From Galaxea fascicularis (Eukaryota > Cnidaria > Anthozoa > Scleractinia > Euphylliidae), in contig OX419339.1 in the NCBI GenBank assembly GCA_948470475.1, positions 9,073,002-9,137,001 of the forward strand: a stretch of 64,000 nucleotides of DNA. Direction: 5' to 3'. Shown here one piece after another: positions 11,180-23,984 of this stretch (the first letter of the stretch is position 1; each line of letters opens with the position of its first letter). The notes beneath the pieces are model-generated. The model did no database searches. It was given only the letters and a program-made list of their open reading frames with translations, and was not told the DNA's origin. The translations under genes were made by a program, and so were the position numbers.

Positions 11180-14100
11180 ATGCGTCTCTCCCTTCTTCAA
11201 GGATTTACCCTGCTATGTATCGCCTTTCATTCATCCGATAACTCGCTGGCGTCCAAGCGCACTGGGTAAGTGAAACAAAATTCTTGGAGGCTAATGTCAG
11301 CCGTCTTCCTATCTGCGGTGATGCTCTTGGGTTCCATGTCATTATCGAATAATTCGTTTCTAATTTTTACTGACCCTTAACAATTTGCCTGCTTTGTCAA
11401 AGGCACCACAAAGAAGCGAGATTAACACTGAAGACCGTGAATGGTCAGCTCATACTGTCTCCAGGCAGGTTTAAACTCGGTGATGTATATTTGTCAGGAA
11501 TTAATGGTCTACGTGGAGAGAGGGTGAGTAACACAAAAATAGCTTAACTGCAGTGTTTTGCTCCCACAGATAATCAACTTATTATTTTTACCTTGTATGC
11601 TTGAAATTCGTTTACTGTGTTAAAGCGTCATATTAATCGAACTCGCTGAAGGACTTCGTGATATGATTGTAAGCCGATATCAACAAATAGCTACATATGG
11701 CTAAGAGGAGCTCCTATTTTGTAATTTTAACAAAATATTGCTTTAAATAACTGGTAATGAACTATAGGTGGTGTTGTCCCTTCAGGAAATTGAACTCGAA
11801 ATCTGAAAGTATTGACGTTAGCGAGTCCTTCAAAACGTGCCAATCTTGTTAGGAAAGAAGGCGACCATGCTCTTTAGGAAACACCGCTTCTTGAAAGATG
11901 GAGGGAAGTGGAGGTGGGGGAACCAAGTTAAAGACTCCTTCCGTTTTCTGTTCTGCTAAAGAAAGTAAATCTAACGTTTCCTGTATGAGCGACGATGAAA
12001 GTTGTGCGTCTGTGGACGTAAAATAAAAATGGTTAATACTGCGCCAACTCGGTTTCATCGCCAACAAGCAAGTGATTTGAGCGCACCCTTTGCTGTTAAC
12101 TCTTTCACGGTTTGTTGTATTTCCTTTCTTCAGGGTGAAAGGGGACCTCAAGGAGAGAAAGGAAGCCAAGGCCCAAAGGTAACAGAGTTCGACTCTGCGG
12201 TTAATTCGCTCGTCATCATTTACAGTAATTAATATGTTCAAGGTTACCTAGCTCCGTGGACAACAAAACCGTAAGTAATCAGTATGTACCGGCCGACTGA
12301 ATTTATTTGCCCTGAATTTGTCCTGTAAAGTAGCAATAATTGTTGTCGGCAAATCGCGAACCTACAACGGTATCGTTTACAGCGGTCTTAACCTTGCTGG
12401 CGCGCGACCGCCGCCACTACTATTTGGGGGGTGGGGGAAGGGAGGGGGTTCACAAACGTGTTCAGAATTATCGCAGAGTTTCGTTTGACGGCAATTAAAG
12501 CTCTTGAAAATGTTTGAGTGTTATCGTACAGCTTTGCGTGCCAACTTTAACGCAGTTGTATTGTGCATTGCATTGCTATCATCAAGGCTCCGGATGATCT
12601 TAAAATTAATCTCAAATGCACGTGCAACTGGATTGTTTCACAATAATAAACCGCGATAGGCGTCTTAGGCTGGGCTCTTTGAGATAAAGCTTAAGATAGC
12701 TGACTATTCTTTGGTTGCCAATTATAAGCAATTCTGAGAGTACGCAATAAAAAGACCGTTAGGAATTTCCTTCTTACGGAAATCTAGGATTACAACCCAC
12801 CAGGATGTTAAGTTGAGGCGACACACATTTCTTTACGGTTTCTCTGTTCAAATATAAACATATGACAGTATAAAACGATCTTATTATCGATTATCTAGTA
12901 TTTTTGTTCCCTGATCATCAAGGGCATCGAGGCCACCAAGACAGCGAGAGAGCTCAGAACGCTTCATTTCTCAGTTTCTTGTCTTTGATATGTATTCTCT
13001 CAAAGAGACGCAAACCACAAGAGTTCTGAAAGTACATTACTTATGCTAAACGGAAATTGCCTTGACACTGAATCCAAGCTAACCCAACTCACACACTTTA
13101 ACTGACGGTACTGTGAACCTTGATAGGAAAAGGTTTTGGATTATGATTGACCTTTCCGTGAGTAGGACAAACGATTGTTTAATTTCTATCTATGAACGTC
13201 TTCCCGAGGGGCCAACCTTTAATTGTGCTGCCTCGCCTGAAAAGCGTTACGCTTATTTCCTGTGTCATTGACTAAGGGGCGATCCGCACTAGCGACAATT
13301 TTGTTTGTTGTCGCGAGAATGTTGCACCGAGTAAAATGATCGCGACAATATCGCGGCAATTTCTGATCCGCATTTGCATCCCAGACACAGGCGTTTTTGA
13401 ATGACATTTGTGTTTTCTTATTCCTTGACCATTTATCGTACACCTTTCGGCCCGCTTCATCCAAATCGGTCAGTGACTCCGACGAGCTGGTTTGTTGGCT
13501 TGAACCTGGGCTCGGAGTAACGCTAGCGCTGACAGACATCGACGAACTCTGCGAACTCCCCCCAAAAATCTACGTTATTGGGCCCATACTGGACTTGGGA
13601 TGGAGTTAATGAGTAATGATAATGTGGCTGCATCGGGCGTTGATTTGGGTCTTCAAAACCGCTTCTGGAAGGGTAAAAATCGCCTCCAAAGTTGAAGGGA
13701 AAATTTCCGTGCGCCACTGTTTGATACTTCACGCGCTTTACTACATCGCATTATTTGACATTCAGTTCTTATCAAAACAAAAGTTGTTATTTTAACTTCG
13801 TTCGTCGCACATTGGCGTGCCCCTGAGGCAGGCCGACGGAACGTTTGAAGTTTGTTCGGTGCAGCAAAATTTTGTCGCGTTGCGAAATTACGTCCGCACT
13901 GGCGATGTGACTTGATTGACAAATTCTGTCAGTCATTGCACCTTATCAAAACAGACTTGTCGCTAGTGCGGATCGGCCCTAAGCACCGTTTTATTTGGCA
14001 AGCTACGTCAAGCATTTAAAATTAGAGAGGCAAAAAGAAGTGTAGTACAATACACCTGCGTGAATGCCAAACTTTATTTTCTAAAATTTGAAAGCTGGAC

Positions 14101-17100
14101 ATATTTTTGGATTTTGTCCACATACTTTGAGGCTTAAACTGCTTAAGCAAAGGTGAACCTATCGCTTACAGGTGGAATTCCCCATTGAAAGAACACTTAC
14201 AACCGAGTAGGATTTTGCATCATTGCACTTAGTTGCATATCCGGTGTTATTTTACTTCACATGTGGCCGCTCAAGTGTGTTCAGCAGTTAAAAATGGCAG
14301 CACAAATCTTAAAAGCTAATGCACTTATCGTTGCTTTTCCCGTTGGAGCTGACCCCCGGGACACCCGGGGATTTGTTATTTGGGTAAAACAAAAGGCCAC
14401 CAAAACCCTGTGGTATGGGGTATAAAAAGCAAACTAAATTTTCTCCCCGGGAGTAGAGATGCCAAAATATGTGAACGGTTTTCATCGGCCAGGAGGTTCC
14501 TTTAGCGAAATTTGCACCCAAGGTAGTGGGGACAGCCCAATGCCACAGGCCGAGGACATAACTTAAAAGTAGTGGTAGACATGTTTGTTTTTTCCGTTCA
14601 TTTGCGATTCTGCAAGGCAAGTCTGACAGGCTGTTTCTTTAATGCATCTGTTGCACGCATATTTATGTCTTATTGAGCTTGGTGCCACTACAATGGACAA
14701 ATCCCGCGGGTTTAGGGGGGGTTCTCGTTCGTTATCAAACAACAGGGGCACCCAACGACAATTTTCGGAAAATATCTGTTCGGAAGACGATTTGACATCT
14801 AGAATTTTCGGAACATTTGTTGTAAAATTTCTTGCTTGCCTGCCTCTCCTAAGATTTTCGAACATCTAAAAACTACTATAATTGCCCATTTTTAACGGAT
14901 TTTTACCGTTAAAACGTCACGTAGAATTTTCGGGAGCCTTTTTTCTGGCTGAAATTTTCGAAAAAGTGAGTTTTGATCCCTATAATTTTCGGATCACTAG
15001 ACTTTCAGCTAGGAAATCCGAATAGATGAAAAATTTTTAGGGGATAAAAATATGCCTATATCTACTGTTTAAATACTAAAATAAGTTTAACAATGCTATG
15101 TTTAAGTGGTTTTGAACTATATTCTCGTTGGGTGCCCCTAAAACAAGTACAATGCCCCTACCCCCCGGAGAAAATTGTACTCCAAAGTCGACTAATCCTC
15201 TCCCAAACCCCCGGGTGTCCCGTGGGTGTCCCGTGGGTGTCCCGGGGACTGACCCCCGGGGAAGCCAATGAAACGTTCATTAAATCTGAATTTATTAGTC
15301 GGTTAGGATCTGATCGCCTCTTGTCCCGATAGTTTTCTTTGATTCCACGTTGGTGAACTCCCTGAGATTATTTTGGTGTGTCTTTGTATGTTGAACACCT
15401 TTCCTTGCAATACCAATTCTTTCGCCAACAATCAAAATGGAAACGCAAAGTGAACAAAACATGACACGGTTGCTGAGTGGGGCGACAACTTTTAGGCCTT
15501 TCTGAAAGCTATACTGACTGACTCGTCAGCTCTTTCTTTCAATTGCTTTATTTGTTTTTGCAATACTTTAATGGCAAATAATGCTGGTTGTTCTCTTTTG
15601 GACAAGTAATCGAATACGGTTGATGCAAACTGTTCACTTCGACGGCTGTTGACAGTTAGTGGAGCTATAAATAAGCCAGGATCTACTCATCTTTGGAAGA
15701 TTAACATTCTTGGTTATAATAAGTATGTTTACAACCATCATGTCTTGAACCATCCAGTTTCAGGATAATTCAAAAACAAAGATCTGCTGCAATGCACCCG
15801 ACATGCACGAAAGCAGTTGCTGTGGCTTTGAAATTGTGTACACACCCGGTGGGAGGGGAGGGGGATACTCCCTTATATAGGCTATATAGGTATGTGCGGC
15901 GTTAAAGAGTATGGCTTTTTAGCCGTTTTGGTCTGCAATAGGGTATTAATTTTGGCCGTTTTGGTCTGAAATAGGGTATAGTTTGTGCACTCTAGTCTTG
16001 AATTGGCGGCGCATTATGCAACCTGCTTTATAGTGTGGAATTTTAAGCTCGAAACTTTGTACAGTTTTGTATCCTACTTAATAAAAACGTATAGACATTG
16101 CCTTTAACATTGGTCTGACATAGGGAACTGATTATAAGGCAGGTCTGAAATGGGGTATTGATTTAAGGGTCAGGTCTGAAATAGGATAGGAAAAATCACA
16201 GATTTTGGTCTGAAATAGGGTAAGGGTTTCAGAAAGCGTGCCGCACACCCCCACTCAGTTTTCTGGAAGTACCCCCCCCCCGTCCCGTGTACACAATGGG
16301 ACAAAATAGCATTTAAAAAGACCTACAATGGCGCCAACGCCAACAGCGCCATTGTGTCAAAAGAATGACAGATACTTCAATGCACCCCAAGCAGAATTAA
16401 TCAGATTTACAATGTGCGCAGTCTTCATGTTCCCATCTCGGGCGTTGAATCGTAATCTTCAGATAAATAATCAATGTCACTGTTTTGTTCATTTATGCCT
16501 TCTTTGGCATCAAATTGGGTTGTGCCTGTAAGTTACTTTTGCAACGAGAGAGAGACGATGGTCATGTTGTTTTTAGCGATGTATAAAAAATGAAATAACA
16601 TTGCTTTCATTGAAATCCCAATCCCACTAATTGCACTAACCGTAATCTGCTTAATAACCACACACTAGGCAAATGAGGAGAGTTGGGTTTATTTTTTGTT
16701 GTGTCTTCCAGGGTGAAAAAGGAGATGGCTGCACAGAAAACTACAGGCAGGTTGTTTCACCAGCTCATCCCTTATATACTACTGAAACCTGCAATGCTCG
16801 GACTGAGGGTTCACTAAGATACGACAGGAAATCTGGAAAGCTAAACATCTGCAGCCGGAAGCAATGGCTACAACTGCAGACTGTCCCGCAGGGAGGGATT
16901 AACAATTCGCCACCCAGAAAGTCTTGCCTTGAAGTACTGTTCAGTGGAGAGAGTCAGGGGAATGGTATTTACTGGATAAATCCATTCGGCGTGGACAACG
17001 TGCGCAATGCGTTTCGTGCTTACTGTGACATGACAACGTCGGGAGGGGGCTGGACTCTGGTTGCCAAGATAACCCATGACTACAGTTGGGTGTGTCCCGA

Positions 17101-17713
17101 TAGAGATGGAGGCATGTGCCTTGGTTCCAAGACCAACCCTCTTAATGCAAACCTGTTCCATGACATCCACCAAAGGGACACTGTTGACTTGTCTATTAAG
17201 AACGATGCTGATGCCGGAGTCCACCTGAACAACACACTCATTCGGATGCTTTTCGTGTCTGGTCGTCAGTCCCTGCGATTTACTTTCGTTGGCTCAGCAA
17301 ACGACTGGACTCCATCAGAAGACGCCTACGCCGCATTTAACCCAAGTAAAAAGAATTTGATGTTCGTAGACCAGGCGTGGGGCCAGTACACCCTGGAAAA
17401 CGTGGACTACACCTGGAACATAATCAAACACACTCGTACAGACAAGAAGTTCACTGGCAGGATCATCTGTTGGGGAAACAAAGTGAAGTACTCATACCGC
17501 TTCTATGATCACGGCCTGCATGTCGGCTCACCAGCTTCGGCACACAAACCATGCCTACTTGACAACAATGAAAACGAGGTCATGCTCAAGAGCCACTATG
17601 CCACAGTGCAAGACTCTCCTCTCAAAGCACGCTGGGATATGGCCCAGTTTGGTTTCCTCGGTGCTCGCCACGTACAGGCGCCTAACAAACGCATCGCGAT
17701 ATGGATCCGGTGA
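11180..17713 (+). CDS. Secreted collagen-like / fibrinogen-related domain protein
   Basis: Four coding exons fit canonical splice sites and keep frame: 11180-11265 (donor GTAAGT), 11403-11523 (donor GTGAGT), 12134-12178 (acceptor TTCTTCAG, donor GTAACA) and 16712-17713 (acceptor TGTCTTCCAG), giving 417 aa. Residues 1 to about 24 are a hydrophobic signal peptide (MRLSLLQGFTLLCIAF). A Gly-X-Y run starts at GINGLRGER at the end of exon 2 and continues through the 45-nt exon 3 (GERGPQGEKGSQGPK) into GEKGDG. The last exon carries a fibrinogen-related C-terminal region with CDMTTSGGGWTLVAK, Cys pairs and a C-terminal IAIWIR. Family knowledge: such proteins are extracellular, often lectin-like recognition molecules or, in corals, matrix proteins. 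The collagen stretch is very short, so more small Gly-X-Y exons may have been missed in the 4.5-kb third intron. That intron holds at least two transposons. Confidence 0.8.
13273..13982. mobile_element. Harbinger-like non-autonomous transposon in intron 3
   Basis: The element spans 13276-13979, flanked by TAA on both sides (13273-13275, 13980-13982). The left end is GGGGCGATCCGCACTAGCGA and the right end reads GGGCCGATCCGCACTAGCGA on the other strand. TIRs starting GGG with a TWA duplication are characteristic of PIF/Harbinger. Minus-strand frames inside (about 13219-13732) encode a Ser/Thr-rich segment and W/F-rich stretches that may be remains of a transposon-encoded accessory protein. No DDE transposase is visible. 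Confidence 0.8.
14349..15260. mobile_element. GC-rich-ended inverted-repeat element bounded by a 12-bp direct repeat
   Basis: The 12-mer CTGACCCCCGGG occurs at 14349-14360 and again at 15249-15260, exactly 900 bases apart. Just inside, the left end reads ACACCCGGGGATTTG. The right end carries three tandem copies of a GGGTGTCCCGT-like unit that pair in inverted orientation with the left end. Matching segments further inside (TTTTCTCCCCGGGAG near 14440 and its counterpart near 15160) extend the inversion. The open frames inside are not recognisable. The exact transposon boundary and class are uncertain. Confidence 0.5.
15845..16290 (+). repeat. Dispersed repeat with recurring GGTCTGAAATAGGG units (copy 1)
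   Basis: The copy starts with GGGAGGGGGATACTCCCTTA, contains several spaced copies of TTTTGGTCTGAAATAGGGTA, and ends with a GCCGCACACCCCC segment followed by a C-rich run. A second copy lies at about 18340-18935. It is non-coding and lies in intron 3 of the fibrinogen-like gene. Confidence 0.6.
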
Positions 17714-18339
17714 GGATTTAAAACGGTGTTTCTCGGTGTCCTTTCCGAATTCTCGTTGTATGCAACTGCATCTTTTTTTTTTTTGGCAAGGCACTGGCCG
17801 CAATAAGGCCAATTGACAAACACTGGAGAGTGTAAACTTTCATAATCTCAATTAAAACACTGGACTGCAGTGCAAATGAGCTCACACTTGATATGTTAAG
17901 CTCCGATCTCACTATATAAAAACTGAAAAACTGTACTCAGTAGAAGTTTGGATGCCATTATGCAATCCCTTAGTGGAGGTTTCAGGAACAAAACAGGTTA
18001 CTCCTCTCGGTCCTGTGGGTGTTCGCAGCTCTTTGGCTTAATGTCAGTAGCGCTGTTAGATGAAAGGTTTTCCTAAATTCCCCTATGGCAATATTACAAG
18101 ACATTACTCTTTTGCGGTCTTATGGTCTTATTTTTAAATAGCAATACAAACCATTATCCTTTTGTGTTCTCCAACATGCTTTTATCCACACCCGAAATCG
18201 GAAATCGGAACGCTTTGTAAAGCTTGCTCAAAGTCCGATCTAAATTAACTTTCGCTCTCCGCTTCTCTAGCTCTCCCTCTTTCTGAACCACTATAACCGC
18301 AAACGATGTGCAGTGACACTTACTTCTGTTCAAGGCAAC
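17714..18339. other. 3' flank of the fibrinogen-like gene
   Basis: This follows the TGA stop and should hold the 3' UTR. No unambiguous poly(A) signal was singled out. No other gene was seen. Confidence 0.35.
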
Positions 18340-18935
18340 AGCCCTAAGCTTCCCCAGGGGTGAGGGAAGGGTGCTCCCTATATAAGCGAAATTGAGCCGT
18401 TTTGGTCTGCTCATTGTGGGCATAAATCGCTTATGATTTTCAAGGATATCATGAGAGGATGTAAACGTATTTGTCCTTTCTACTCCAAATGAATAAATGA
18501 TACAGAAAGACAAGTAACCAATATATATCATTCGAGCTGAATAAATTGAGTGATATTCTATAAATCTACAAAGGAAATGAAAATTTAGTCTTATCAACGG
18601 AGTTGATAATTTCAATAGGTCACCGTACGGGGATTCAAAAGGCTTAGGTTCCAAGCAGAGCCCATCGTCTGAGCGAATCGAAAACATTATGGATTGTGTG
18701 AACTATTAACCCCTTTATACAAAGGAAATGGTTTCAAACACAAACGGGGCGATAAAATCCCAAACTAGAACGCTTTACAAAGAAAAACTGAGGCCCGAAA
18801 ACGGGTATGGATTTTAGTGAATAGGGGTGTGGAAAATGGCATGTGTTGGTCTGAATAGGGTCCGAATTTTGGCCATTTGGGCGGCACACCCCCACCAACA
18901 ATCCCTAGGGGTACAACCCCCGCCCTCCCCCTTCA
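18340..18935 (+). repeat. Dispersed GGTCTGAAATAGGG-type repeat (copy 2, interrupted)
   Basis: The head (CTCCCTATATAAGCG..GAGCCGTTTTGGTCTGC) is at about 18345-18412 and the tail (GGTCTGAATAGGGTCCGAATTTTGGCCATTT..GCGGCACACCCCCA) at about 18855-18895. Roughly 370 bases of unrelated AT-rich DNA separate the two parts, so the copy is broken by an insertion or diverged internally. The minus-strand frame running through it (18154-18687) has no features of a gene. Confidence 0.55.
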
Positions 18936-19339
18936 CTCCGCTGAGCTTCGTAGTGTATGCTCAGCGTAAAGTACAGGTTAAGTTTAAAACCTAAAAATTG
19001 TATTCCGAACAATAACAATTTATTCACATTTCCATTACAAGGTTTTTAAAACTCATTAAATAATTATTAACTTAACATATAGAATATACAATAAAATTTC
19101 AATTTAAACTAAATATGTATTACATAGAAGGAAATGCCTAGCAGCTCGATAACCGTAAGGTTTTCGAGCTAGCAGCTAGTTCTTTGAAGATAGTTTTAAA
19201 AGTACAGGGCATCACAATGCCTAGACATAAAAAAGATCGCAAGACATATACATACACACCATAACAAAGAAGACACATAGATGGCACGAAAAAAGAAAAC
19301 AGTCATCATAGTGCATGGCCGTATGATTAAAATAAAATA

Positions 19340-19620
19340 ATTTCAGTATGTTAATTGTTCAGCCAACAAGTATTCTTTTAATGTTTTAGGAAAGTTATAA
19401 CTTGGGAGGTTTTTGATATGGGTTGGGAGCTGTTGCCAGCCCAATCGGAATAGCTTAACACATATTAGTGAAATATAATTATACGGTAGTTTTCCTAAAT
19501 TTGTCAAAAAAATATAGGACTGTCGGTCATTAAGTGTTTTTGACCGGCTGTCGGTGGACATAGTGACTGTGAGCTGGGGCGATCGACTGAACGGAGTAAA
19601 ATTAATGATTTTTTTACGGT
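19340..19620 (-). repeat. 3' fragment of a non-LTR (LINE) retrotransposon
   Basis: Minus-strand translation near 19355-19560 ends in a motif typical of the C-terminus of LINE ORF2 proteins: W-x-x-L-P-x-x-I-K-N-L-P-S..F-x-x-x-L-K-E-Y-L-L. The upstream part (to about 19767) is in another frame, so the copy is frameshifted as well as 5'-truncated. It shares DNA similarity with the fragment at 5.05 kb, around the KTLN-RQS segment. Confidence 0.5.
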
Positions 19621-19780
19621 GTTATTACATGTCATCCTTAGGCAGTATCTCTGGCGCCATCGCATTCCATTTGTGTATACATCCACTTTGTGGTCTGTTA
19701 TTAAATGCTCTATCGATGTCGGCACGTTATTGACAGGAAAGAAAGAAATAACTACTATAGAAATCACTTTATACGAGTTG

Positions 19781-22700
19781 TAGAACGTGCCTGAGGCTGA
19801 AACGGTCAGTCATCGCTTCTTCTTCATTGAAAAAGCCACAGGAGTTAAAAAGCCTACCAATTTTGCAACCAGATGTTCACAACGAGCACGCCGCTAGGGA
19901 AAATATATGATTAAAAACTCAATCAAAATGTACCTTGAAGTGGACAAATAGACGGACGACGCCAAAGAGCTTTGCAACGAAATTAAGTGCGACAAAAACA
20001 TCAAGTACTGACCGGAAAACATTGATAATTTTCATTAGTAAATTGTGTAAATTAAAACGTTAAACAGGATGCGATGGTTAACAATGACTACATAAGCACA
20101 TTGTTTGCACGTGTGGACTCGTGAATATCGTTTTCAGAGCGGCTTCTTTAAAGCGCAGCTAAAAAGAAGTCCATCAAAATAAAGAAAAGCGATATCTGAA
20201 ATGTGTATTGAATAATGGCATTTCACATTCAAAAGAATGCCGACTTCCCGCCCTTTCTGGCACGGCGTCAAAGATTAGGCAAAAGTACACTGAAATCTAA
20301 AATTAGTTAAACGTGGAATAAAAGCTTTATGAAGACAAAGTGTTGGCCTGGTAAATGAATCATTTCTGGACATTTCAGTAAAAAAAAAAAAAAGCACATA
20401 TTTGCCGAGAGTGTGTCTCAATGTTAAAGTACTGACACGTCGGCCGAAATATCTCCTTCCTATTTACAGCTGCTTTGAAGCTGTAATTATATTGATTTCA
20501 TGTTACGTAACGGACCGGGAACCTTTGCGTCAGTGAATATCTAGAGAGTTAAGCTGGGGTTTACCTTGCCACCTTGGTCATTAGTTTGTGAAATCCACTC
20601 GATTGGGCATTACTGTCTTCAACAATAAACATTATTTGACAAAAACGACAAGGAAACTCAAAGCAATAAGTTTAGTGGTAGACAAGAAAATCCTATTGAC
20701 GCCACTCATTGCAAAATTCCATCTGAAATAAGTGTAACAGACATCTTGCAGGCTCACAACTGCATGCTTTCGTTTTATATTTCAAATTTGATGAGGTAAC
20801 CGGCGAGCAGGTTGTATGTCTGCAAAGGAAATTAAGGAGTTTTCTAAAACAGTTTCCTTTGCATTGTTTATTGTTCATTCAGTTTTCAACTGTAACATTT
20901 GAACCTAGTGGAATTTATAAGGGAACAAAAATAACCTCGAAGATAAGAAAAGTCCTTATTCAAGATAAACACGATTCTTTACAAGTCAACTGAGTTAACC
21001 CTCAGGTGGCTAAAAATATTCGAACGACATTGAAATGTTATTGAAACTTGGGACAGCTGTGCGCATGCCATTCCACAGTTAAAAAAGAAACGACAGTGGT
21101 TGGTTGCGTTTTGGATATCTCGTTTGTATGTTCCAGTGTGTCAAAACAAAAGAAATGGAAAATGTCTTTTGATCTTTTCACTGGCCTGGCTCCGCAAAGT
21201 CCGGCGGTAAAATGGAAACAAATGTCTGGGAATGTTTCATCCACTTTCAAAGCGGTTCCACATATAGGCATGGGTGGCACACCAGGGGCCAAAATAACAC
21301 CTTGTTTACCTAGTCTGACATTTTTTGCGAAGGTCTTATATTCCCGAGATGCCTGATAACTACTAACAAATGGTTATCACCCAAACGCGTAAATACGCGT
21401 CACATTTTCCTCCAAAACCCCAGCACAACATTCTTGCTATGTGGTTCCAAAAATGAATTATACCGCTGAGTTGTATGTTACTGCTCACTGAGAATTGTAT
21501 CAGTTTTGACGTTTGATCAATCTACATGTGCACATGTTCTCTGTTACTGGATAAATATAGTACGACCTCTCCATGTACCTAAATTAAACAGGACACAGTA
21601 AGTTGGTCTGAACAGTGGATCAATTAATGCAGAAACAACATGGTCATCAGGAGCGAAAACCAACTATCATCACATCACATTTAGCGTCATAAATAGATAG
21701 GCTTGCAAGGTCAACTATTTACCTCAAACGGGAGAATCAATTTCTTCCAAAGTATGCCTATGCAATTTGCTTGACCCGTTAATAAACCCAAGACCAGTTT
21801 AACAAAAACCACACAGGAGGTACATGAACAATTAATTAATAGAAAGGCCAGGAAATCAACAAATAAGATTCCAACCAGCAAAATGATGCAGGAGCCCATA
21901 AACGGGATGGTCTCGACGTAGAAGGGTCGAGGGTGATAGTTCTTCCCCCGGACACTCTCAACTCTCTCTCCCGGCCCCCACCCCCACAGAGAACAAAAGA
22001 GGATAGAAAATTGAAGTTGGACTATACACACATAATTTATTTTTAATTAAGTCTGACAACCTGACGGATTTATTAGGGACCTTCATATTCGAGTGCGACT
22101 ACAAGATTGAGTACAAGTACGACTTTTCAAATCGTGTTCGCGTGCTTCAGATGATCCCTGGAGACATCTTTCCTGTTTCTACAATCTCCTGATCTGCTGG
22201 TCTGCACCAATGAAGAGTGAGGGTTTAGGGAAGTGACCGGTTCGTACCCGGACTCGATCCGGCGTACTCGTATTCAAACCTAAAGGTCCTTATTATCGGG
22301 GTCGTGGGTCCCTTTCGAATTCACACTTTTGAACACAATATCTTTGACCGATTTCTTAGAATTTTCAAGTCTATGGCTGAAAAGAATCCTTGAAAAATTT
22401 AATGGTTCCATTTTATGGCGATCAGATTCGATTTCAGCCTGCGATCAATGGTCATTCCAAAGTTTTCCGACTCTTCGACTCTCCTTTTCTCATTCAAGCA
22501 GTCAAAAAACACCCACCTTCATTGCACCTGGTGTACGTCTTCGACCTTTTAAACCATTCCACAAACGTTTTAGGTGATACCAGCCTTAGAAATGGTGGCT
22601 ACTGGTAACTTATTGTCTCACATTTAGGCGACAGGTGATTTGGACGTGAGAGGAGAGTAGAGTGTAAGCAAAATCAAGAAGTCGTTAGTTTAGGAAATAT

Positions 22701-23984
22701 ACAGTTTGGATTTTCATTGTAACTAGCCTTCCCTTTTTCCAACTTCTTTGAGGTCTTTCTACGAAACTTCATCGTGGCTAATGAAAAAAATTCGCATTTT
22801 CTCAAAAACGAAGGCTTTGAAATGGCTATGAAATGTATCTATTTATTTATCTATTTAAGCTGCAAAGCTTAAATCCTTATCGTGTTTAAATGAATGTCTG
22901 GACATCATTTTATTCAAGGATCCTTCTCAGAGGCTCATTTCTGAGACAGTAAAAGATGTTTTATTCAAAAGCGCAAATTAGCAAGGAACCCTGAGCCCCA
23001 AAAAAAACCAACTGTCTACTCAAAGTCTTATCAAATGAACGTTACAGAACTTCCGGCATTCTTATTCAAACTAGACTTTCGAATCTTACACCGTTTTCTG
23101 CGGTGTTCGTCATTTAACTTTAAAAGTATAGTGTGCTGAAAACAAACATTTATTTTACAGTGACAAATAATCAAGAAAATTGAAAGTTACTAAATAAGGA
23201 TCATCTTCGATCAACGGTGTATCTAAGGGGGGGCCTGGGGTGCCCGTGACCCCCACCCCCCCTTTGTAAGCCTTTTTTTAAGCAAACAACCTACAATATT
23301 CAGGTGACAATCTGGTGAGTACCCTGTGTTCTTTTTTTTTAACAGTGTGAACCCCCCCCCCCTTTGATAAATCCTGGCTACGCCCATGTGGATAGTGCGA
23401 CGACATATCAATCCATGAGCTATTCCATTATAATAATTTTTCGCATCCAAACCACAGAGAAAAAAAGAAAACTTTGAGGCCATACACCTCCATCACCTAC
23501 TAATTTCTGCCGACTTGCTTCCTTGACTGAGATGCAAGATTTTTCAGACTTTACCTAAACGTTTCACAAGTGATAAACATCTAATTTCTGCTTACTATAC
23601 CAATGTAATCGAACTAACACAGACTCATCTGCCGGGTAACAAAACGGAGAAAAAGGTATTCACTTTTTATATTATTTCCTGACCGGGAAAGAGTGTTTCG
23701 TTCAACATACGCGGCTCAATGAGAAATGTTTGTATTGATCAAGAACTACAACCCTAACTTATTTAACTTTGATTTGCTATTTTTCTCTGCTTTCAAACAC
23801 TGTTCAAAAAACACACTGTGGTTTTACATTTATATTACTTACACTAAAAACTTATTATTTATATTCACACAAGGATCCATGTAACATTGATGGTGAAGTC
23901 CGTCCAGGCGTCGCTTGAAACGAGTCAAAGTGAAAAAGTGGTTCTGCAGTACCGTTTATAAACTCCGGGGTGGGGTTTTACAGT
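19781..23984. other. No supported gene
   Basis: AT-rich DNA with many short frames. At 23215-23395 there is a low-complexity C/G-run segment whose minus strand contains the widespread invertebrate repeat motif CATGGGCGTAGCCAGGATTT. The rest shows no recognised element. The last ~100 bases are the 3' flank of the minus-strand Dickkopf-like gene. Confidence 0.4.

Noticed and set aside
18154..18687. Minus-strand frame of 177 codons
   Set aside because: Runs through the interrupted dispersed repeat; no domain and repeat-derived composition.
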